25,013 bases of DNA. Source: Paludibacteraceae bacterium (GTDB lineage: Bacteria > Bacteroidota > Bacteroidia > Bacteroidales > Paludibacteraceae). This document shows, in pieces, positions 20,877-25,013 of the stretch (its first letter is position 1; every line of letters begins with the position of its first letter). A program made the position numbers and the translations under genes. The notes under the pieces are model-generated. The model had not been told where the DNA came from. It was given only the letters and a program-made list of their open reading frames with translations, and did no database searches. Location: contig JAKSMY010000028.1 of the NCBI GenBank assembly GCA_024400275.1, positions 1 through 25,013 on the forward strand, in the 5' to 3' direction.

Positions 20877-22526
20877 TCAATCCTCTTTTAAACGAACATC
20901 ACTAGCATACCAATAATCACTGCCAGTTTTTTTATTAGGTTCGCGATGAGCAGTAAACAACACCTTATCGTCTTCTAATATATCTTCTTTTTTCTTCCTA
21001 ATTTCAATAGGGAATGGGGCTATTTCTGTCATAATTTTCCCACAACCTTTTTGGACTACACCTTCGTATTCTTGACCATCTATCAATTTCGACTCCGTCT
21101 CGTCTAATACTTGAATATCATATCCTGCCTTGGCAAAAACATCTTTTATTTTATGTGCTAGTTCCATAGCAAGTTCTTTACTTTTAAAATAAACGCCAGA
21201 ATAAGCATTGGTGCTTGGGGAGTATGTTACTTTTATTTTATCATAACATGCCTGATTGGATACAGTTATCCAATAATAAGAAGATTTTTCACCACCTTCC
21301 TTCCCCTTTAAATTATCGGCCACATCCTTATTGAAGTCTTCAATACAATTTCTAATATCTTTACACAAATTTTCTAATTTCTTACATTCCATAGAATCAT
21401 CTTCCCAGCACCAAATACATCCTCCTCTACCTTGTTTGCCATTATTGGCTATTTTTTCAGATAATTTAATACTCATCCAATTTGATTCATGATCACACTG
21501 AATCCAACGATACCCTCTATTTTGTTGCATAAGTAGGTTTTGTTGACAAGTCTTAAAGTCTCCAATTAATGTTTTATTACGAATCTCTTTATCTTCGGCA
21601 TCGTAAATATATCGAATATATGTAAGCATTAATCCATATGTTTTTTCTGCATTTACACGCGATACATGAGAAGTCGTCTGTACCATGGAATCTTCATTTG
21701 GATCACCATTATTAATAAAATTAATGCCATGACCACATGAAATTCTATAATAATTTGTTATGATGTATCTATCATGATATGATTTAGGTTTTAACCAATC
21801 TTTCTCACCATTTAAGGCAATAGACAAAGAAATTTTATTTCCTTTACCATTATTCTTATTTAAGTATTCTTTTATTTCCTCAAATCTTTCTTCTGTGACT
21901 CCATCATCAAATCCAGCAAGAATGATAATGTTTATAGTCGAGTTTTTACTACGATTACTTAGCGTAAGTAATAAATCTTCCGTTTTATAAAAATGGTCCT
22001 TATTAGCAAACAGGAATGGATCTACAACTAACACATCCGTTATAGGTAAATCACAAATGAACTCTTTCCAACTTTTGATATTTATTGATTGTGCTTGGTG
22101 TGTTGATAATTTATTGAGTATCTTAAAATACTGTTTAATTTCTTCTGCAGATGTTGCTATGATGCGATTATGTTGTTCTTTTAAGTGAAGGATATCGGGA
22201 TCTGGATTTAATAAATAAACAGCATCTATTGCCGCAAAATCTTCTTTTTCAATAAAATCAATTGAGCGCGTATCTTTATGTGTGTTTGGGTCTTCATAAT
22301 AAGTTGGAAAATAATCTTCTTTCTTTTCAGAAAATGTCGGTTTAGGATAATCACATGGGGCATCATTATCGTACATCAGTTTGAATAGAAGACCCAACTT
22401 TGGATGCTCAGGGAACTCTGCTCGTGAGAAATTGAAGTGTGTATCCATTTCTCTCAATAAACTACAGAATGTGAGCAAATCACCATTAACGGATTCCAAT
22501 ATTTCTTTGTCAACATATGCCTTCAT
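20877..22526 (-). CDS. Unknown 549-aa protein with HDRY motif (possible PLD-like effector) partnered with an ATPase
   Basis: No family identified with confidence. The central part has a Rossmann-like beta-alpha run (ITDVLVVDPFLFANKDHFY, then INIIILAGFDDG) followed by KSYHDRYIITNYY with His251-Asp252-Arg253-Tyr254 and GHGINFINN. This layout recalls one half of a phospholipase D-type site (HxK-like His, late Asn), so a nuclease is possible. The C-terminal region (about 370-480) is Cys/Trp-rich (CIWCWEDDSMECKK) and might bind zinc. It starts 12 bp after the ATPase gene and 15 bp before the WYL gene, so the three are one operon. The GC content is low compared with the left half of the window. Confidence 0.72.
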   Translation of the reverse strand: MKAYVDKEILESVNGDLLTFCSLLREMDTHFNFSRAEFPEHPKLGLLFKLMYDNDAPCDYPKPTFSEKKEDYFPTYYEDPNTHKDTRSIDFIEKEDFAAIDAVYLLNPDPDILHLKEQHNRIIATSAEEIKQYFKILNKLSTHQAQSINIKSWKEFICDLPITDVLVVDPFLFANKDHFYKTEDLLLTLSNRSKNSTINIIILAGFDDGVTEERFEEIKEYLNKNNGKGNKISLSIALNGEKDWLKPKSYHDRYIITNYYRISCGHGINFINNGDPNEDSMVQTTSHVSRVNAEKTYGLMLTYIRYIYDAEDKEIRNKTLIGDFKTCQQNLLMQQNRGYRWIQCDHESNWMSIKLSEKIANNGKQGRGGCIWCWEDDSMECKKLENLCKDIRNCIEDFNKDVADNLKGKEGGEKSSYYWITVSNQACYDKIKVTYSPSTNAYSGVYFKSKELAMELAHKIKDVFAKAGYDIQVLDETESKLIDGQEYEGVVQKGCGKIMTEIAPFPIEIRKKKEDILEDDKVLFTAHREPNKKTGSDYWYASDVRLKED

Positions 22527-22538
22527 AAGTACATCATA

Positions 22539-24242
22539 CTAAAAAAGTTGAGACAAAAGTAAAGTAGACTCTTTGTAAAAAGAAGACCCAAATTTATTAG
22601 CAAACAGTCCATCCGTTCGATATATCATCTCGTATGGTGGTTGCTCGTCATTAGGGAAATAATAAGTCTTTAATGTATTCTTTTCTTTCAAATCTTCCAT
22701 AGTAGAGCACTTCAATTCCGCAACAAGCACTTGACTATTTCTAATCAAATACTCGGAGTGAGTCTCAATAATGAATCTAATACCATATTCGCTGGCTTCC
22801 TTAAAGACATAGACTAATTTACTTTGGAACGAGGGATGCAGATTTTGCTCAGGCTCCTCAATCAAGACTATTGCATTTTGTTTCTTATAGATTAGCAGAG
22901 CAATACTCATAAATAATGTAACGAGTTGTATCGACCCCCTTCCAAGATTGGCGATTGAACTATATTGACCATCCCGAAGCAAATTCATACAATATATTTC
23001 ACCATCATTACTCTTTATTTCATAATCATCCGCAATCTGGAATTCTTGAAGCCAATGATGAAGAAATGAGATTGCTTTTTCAGATTCCGAATTGTCCTTT
23101 GATATATCTAATTGTACAAACTCTCTGATGACTTTAGATAATTGACAAGTATCTTGTTCTGTAAACCACCTGTTTTGTGGCGCACTATGCGCCTCTATAT
23201 ACTCCACACGTGATGGTTGAATAAGGAAAGACTTAAATCCTAATAAAGAAGAGGCAATGAATGCGACCCTCTCATAGTCATGATTCAATTTTCCACAATC
23301 TCTTCCAATGACTTGCTCTATCCATGATTTTAAGTCGTTACATTTTGCATCCACAAATTTCATCTTAAATTTGCCATGTGGTGAATTTAATAACGTTTCT
23401 ATATTCTTTGGTTGTTTGAGTAAACTGTTCCTAGTTGTAGCATCTGGAATAACAGCATCCATTAGTAGAGGACTCACATTTCGCCATTGATAGCGATAAC
23501 GCCATTCATCCGACAAAGGGGAATTTATCAATTGCTTTAATTGATATTGTAAGTCTTCTGGCATATCATATTTTACATTTAACTTACCTTGTATAGCATC
23601 AATAGTTATACAATACCAATCGGATAAGTACAATCTAAGTTTACTAATCTTACCAGTCCCCATCTCATTCGATTGAACGATATCTAATTCATATCGAACG
23701 ATATTTTCTCCCAAATTAACTTGTATATGCCCTTTAAAAGTGATTGTCGAAGACTTTTGCTTCAGATTATTATACAAGGCATTCTTGAATGTTCCGATAT
23801 GGACATTATTCACATCAAATCGAAACAACATCTCGTCAGGTAAAAAGTTACCATTAATAAATCTAGGTAGGTTATAATCTACCAAAAGAAGACCTTTGAA
23901 GAATGTTGATTTACCAGCATTATTTGCTCCAACTAAAAAAGTGATTTTATCAAATGATATAGGACTAAGTTCTTTAAATCTTCGGAAATAATCAAAGCCC
24001 AATGTCTCCGTCACATAAAGTGGTTGTGTTTCATTGACTTTTTGATGAAGTTTTTTCTTCATCTCAAGTTTAATTGCAAAATCTTTATTATACTCCTTAG
24101 CTAGGAGCAGGAATAGGTCATCATCAATAATTTGTATATCTGGATCAGCGGGGATTTCTCTACCTTGCATGTTACAAAACATAATAGCGGTAGACATGCC
24201 AATGTTAAGCACTTTACATGCATCAATAAGTTTAATTGCCAT
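22539..24242 (-). CDS. OLD/RecF-type AAA ATPase with IF2-N-like N-terminal domain
   Basis: A 567-aa ABC-class ATPase. Residues 1-55 (KLIDACKVLNIGMSTAIMF, then DPDIQIIDDDLFLLLAKEY) look like the small helical N-terminal domain of Bacteroidetes initiation factor 2. The ATPase begins near residue 80 with Walker A GANNAGKST (105-113). A LGRGSIQLV signature, Walker B IEEPEQ (461-466) and switch His495 in ETHSEYL complete the site. No TOPRIM domain is visible in the remaining C-terminus (about 500-567), unlike OLD or GajA. It is the first gene of the operon with the HDRY protein and the WYL regulator. An ATPase that controls an effector nuclease, as in PARIS, Septu or Gabija, is the working idea. 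Confidence 0.85.
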   Translation of the reverse strand: MAIKLIDACKVLNIGMSTAIMFCNMQGREIPADPDIQIIDDDLFLLLAKEYNKDFAIKLEMKKKLHQKVNETQPLYVTETLGFDYFRRFKELSPISFDKITFLVGANNAGKSTFFKGLLLVDYNLPRFINGNFLPDEMLFRFDVNNVHIGTFKNALYNNLKQKSSTITFKGHIQVNLGENIVRYELDIVQSNEMGTGKISKLRLYLSDWYCITIDAIQGKLNVKYDMPEDLQYQLKQLINSPLSDEWRYRYQWRNVSPLLMDAVIPDATTRNSLLKQPKNIETLLNSPHGKFKMKFVDAKCNDLKSWIEQVIGRDCGKLNHDYERVAFIASSLLGFKSFLIQPSRVEYIEAHSAPQNRWFTEQDTCQLSKVIREFVQLDISKDNSESEKAISFLHHWLQEFQIADDYEIKSNDGEIYCMNLLRDGQYSSIANLGRGSIQLVTLFMSIALLIYKKQNAIVLIEEPEQNLHPSFQSKLVYVFKEASEYGIRFIIETHSEYLIRNSQVLVAELKCSTMEDLKEKNTLKTYYFPNDEQPPYEMIYRTDGLFANKFGSSFYKESTLLLSQLF

Positions 24243-24299
24243 ACTTTTAAATTCTACAATGTAACAATTATTTTAAATTTGATTTTTATGACTTAAAAA

Positions 24300-24671
24300 T
24301 TATCTTCTTTTTATCCAACTTCTGCCGCCGTTGGTAGAATAGTAGAGCCCTTTGTCGGTTTGGGCGAGGAGTTCGGTACCATTGGCAGAAAGAGCTTGGA
24401 AGGTGCCACACGAAGAACCTGTATAGCGTGCAACCCAACTTCTGCCACCATTAGTAGAAGCATATATGCCCTTACTCGTTGCAGCCAACAAATTCGAGCC
24501 AAACTGCAACAAGTCCATAAAAGTGCCACAAGAAGAACCCGTGTAGCATGTAATCCACGACCGACCATTATTAGTAGAATACTCAATCGTATTCTTCGCG
24601 GTGTTAATACGAGTTAAATTCGTTCCCGTAGAAAGCACTAAAGAAAGTAGTATGGGCATAAAGCGTATCAT
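24300..24671 (-). CDS. Small secreted Asp-box (BNR-like) repeat protein
   Basis: A 123-aa protein with a hydrophobic N-terminal signal-like segment (MIRFMPILLSLVLSTG) and three Asp-box motifs (STNNGRSW, STNGGRSW, STNGGRSW) spaced by about 41 residues. The first two repeats also share YTGSSCGTF. Asp boxes occur in beta-propeller sialidases and Ycf48-like proteins, but three are too few for a full propeller, and the third repeat stops directly after the box (IKRR). It may be a fragment, a free-standing repeat cassette or an oligomerising protein. The gene has its own promoter and lies 57 bp upstream of the ATPase gene on the same strand, with no evident terminator between. Confidence 0.72.
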   Translation of the reverse strand: MIRFMPILLSLVLSTGTNLTRINTAKNTIEYSTNNGRSWITCYTGSSCGTFMDLLQFGSNLLAATSKGIYASTNGGRSWVARYTGSSCGTFQALSANGTELLAQTDKGLYYSTNGGRSWIKRR

Positions 24672-24695
24672 TGTTTATTCATCAGATTTCGACCA

Positions 24696-24727
24696 CAAAA
24701 TTACACAATTTTTTTCAATCTTGCAAA
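24696..24727 (-). promoter_or_regulatory. Promoter of the Asp-box gene, possibly also of the ATPase operon
   Basis: On the minus strand, TTTG (24727-24724), 20 nt, then TAATTTTG (24703-24696). No TAnnTTTG box is found in the 57 bp before the ATPase gene, so read-through from here is plausible. Confidence 0.65.
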
Positions 24728-24782
24728 TATAAGGCAACAAAATGATAATAAATTTGCGTAGGTCTGTTTGAACATAAAAATG

Positions 24783-24873
24783 CGAAAGTGCAATTGCATT
24801 TTTGCACTTTCCATATAGCAGATTAAAAATCAACCAGTTAGCAACAAAAGTGCAAAGTGCAATTGCACTTTCG
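24783..24873. repeat. Cluster of AAAGTGCAA inverted and direct repeats
   Basis: Five copies of AAAGTGCAA or its complement in 91 bp: 24785-24793 (+), 24802-24810 (-), 24847-24855 (+), 24854-24862 (+) and 24863-24871 (-). The last two form a perfect 18-bp palindrome (24854-24871). A 16-bp inverted pair spans 24783-24798 and 24858-24873. It lies about 60 bp upstream of the Asp-box promoter in a gene-free stretch (24672-25013) that otherwise holds only that promoter, an 11-bp direct repeat and a terminator. Confidence 0.85.
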
Positions 24874-24910
24874 TTGACAAAATTAGTAGAAGATAGGAAG
24901 ACAGTATAGT

Positions 24911-24932
24911 GATGTTATGTTGATGTTATGTT
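24911..24932. repeat. 11-bp direct repeat GATGTTATGTT x2
   Basis: Two exact adjacent copies (24911-24921 and 24922-24932) between the AAAGTGCAA cluster and the terminator. Confidence 0.8.
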
Positions 24933-24958
24933 GCAAGCAGGGGGAACGCGAGCGCGTT

Positions 24959-24988
24959 AAAAAAGGCTGGTTTCCGAAGAAGCCAGCC
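24959..24988 (-). terminator. Rho-independent terminator of a minus-strand gene beyond the right edge
   Basis: Stem GGCTGGTTTC (24965-24974) with GAAGCCAGCC (24979-24988), one wobble pair and loop CGAA. On the minus strand it is followed by six T (24964-24959). A short CGCG-rich inverted repeat (24946-24958) adjoins it. Confidence 0.85.
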
Positions 24989-25013
24989 TGAGGAATATTG
25001 AATTAGATTTTCA

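Overview
The window looks like a Bacteroidales chromosome segment. The best evidence is the promoter type: -7 boxes of the form TAnnTTTG, usually with a TTG or TTTG box about 20 nt upstream, recur before genes on both strands. Gene families agree (C10/SpeB-like protease with BIG2 domains, lipoprotein M3 peptidase, AddAB, kinase-RapZ fusion), and recognisable Shine-Dalgarno sites are scarce.

Left part (1-6833): the start of an M3 dipeptidyl carboxypeptidase lipoprotein gene runs off the left edge. Divergent from it is a three-gene + strand cluster: a eukaryote-like steroid 5-alpha-reductase, an Old Yellow Enzyme/BaiCD-like enoate reductase and a short-chain dehydrogenase. This combination resembles the 5AR/5BR/3beta-HSDH sets that gut Bacteroidales use on 3-oxo bile acids and steroids (inferred from family and co-location). 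A secreted multidomain C10 cysteine protease follows under its own promoter.

Middle part (6834-14997): a tight minus-strand operon reads anomeric sugar kinase fused to a RapZ C-terminal domain, then a MurU-like nucleotidyltransferase, then addA, then addB, with 4-nt and 13-nt overlaps between the last three. It pairs probable amino-sugar (MurNAc) recycling with double-strand-break repair. Divergent from it is a tRNA-Lys(CUU) gene with its own promoter, a leader hairpin and a terminator.

Right part (15118-25013): an accessory region starts beside the tRNA and its right half is clearly AT-rich. It contains two related sets of very small genes. Set A encodes a 44-aa amphipathic peptide, two small membrane proteins, a 35-aa microprotein and a 230-aa unknown protein. 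Set B encodes a DUF697-like protein, a 29-aa amphipathic peptide and a 38-aa microprotein. The 35- and 38-aa microproteins share a TVFEDPxPxSGxSMQ(E/D)YI signature kept across mostly synonymous codon changes. The 44- and 29-aa peptides also align without gaps. Between the sets lie a UDG-superfamily-like protein and an unknown 351-aa protein. Further right is a minus-strand operon of an OLD/RecF-type ATPase, a 549-aa protein with an HDRY motif and a WYL regulator, which I read as a candidate defence system. A small Asp-box repeat protein, a dense cluster of palindromic AAAGTGCAA sites and a terminator for a gene beyond the edge close the window.

The strongest candidates for something undescribed are the paired microprotein sets and the ATPase/HDRY/WYL operon. 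The best-supported metabolic story is the steroid/bile-acid A-ring cluster.
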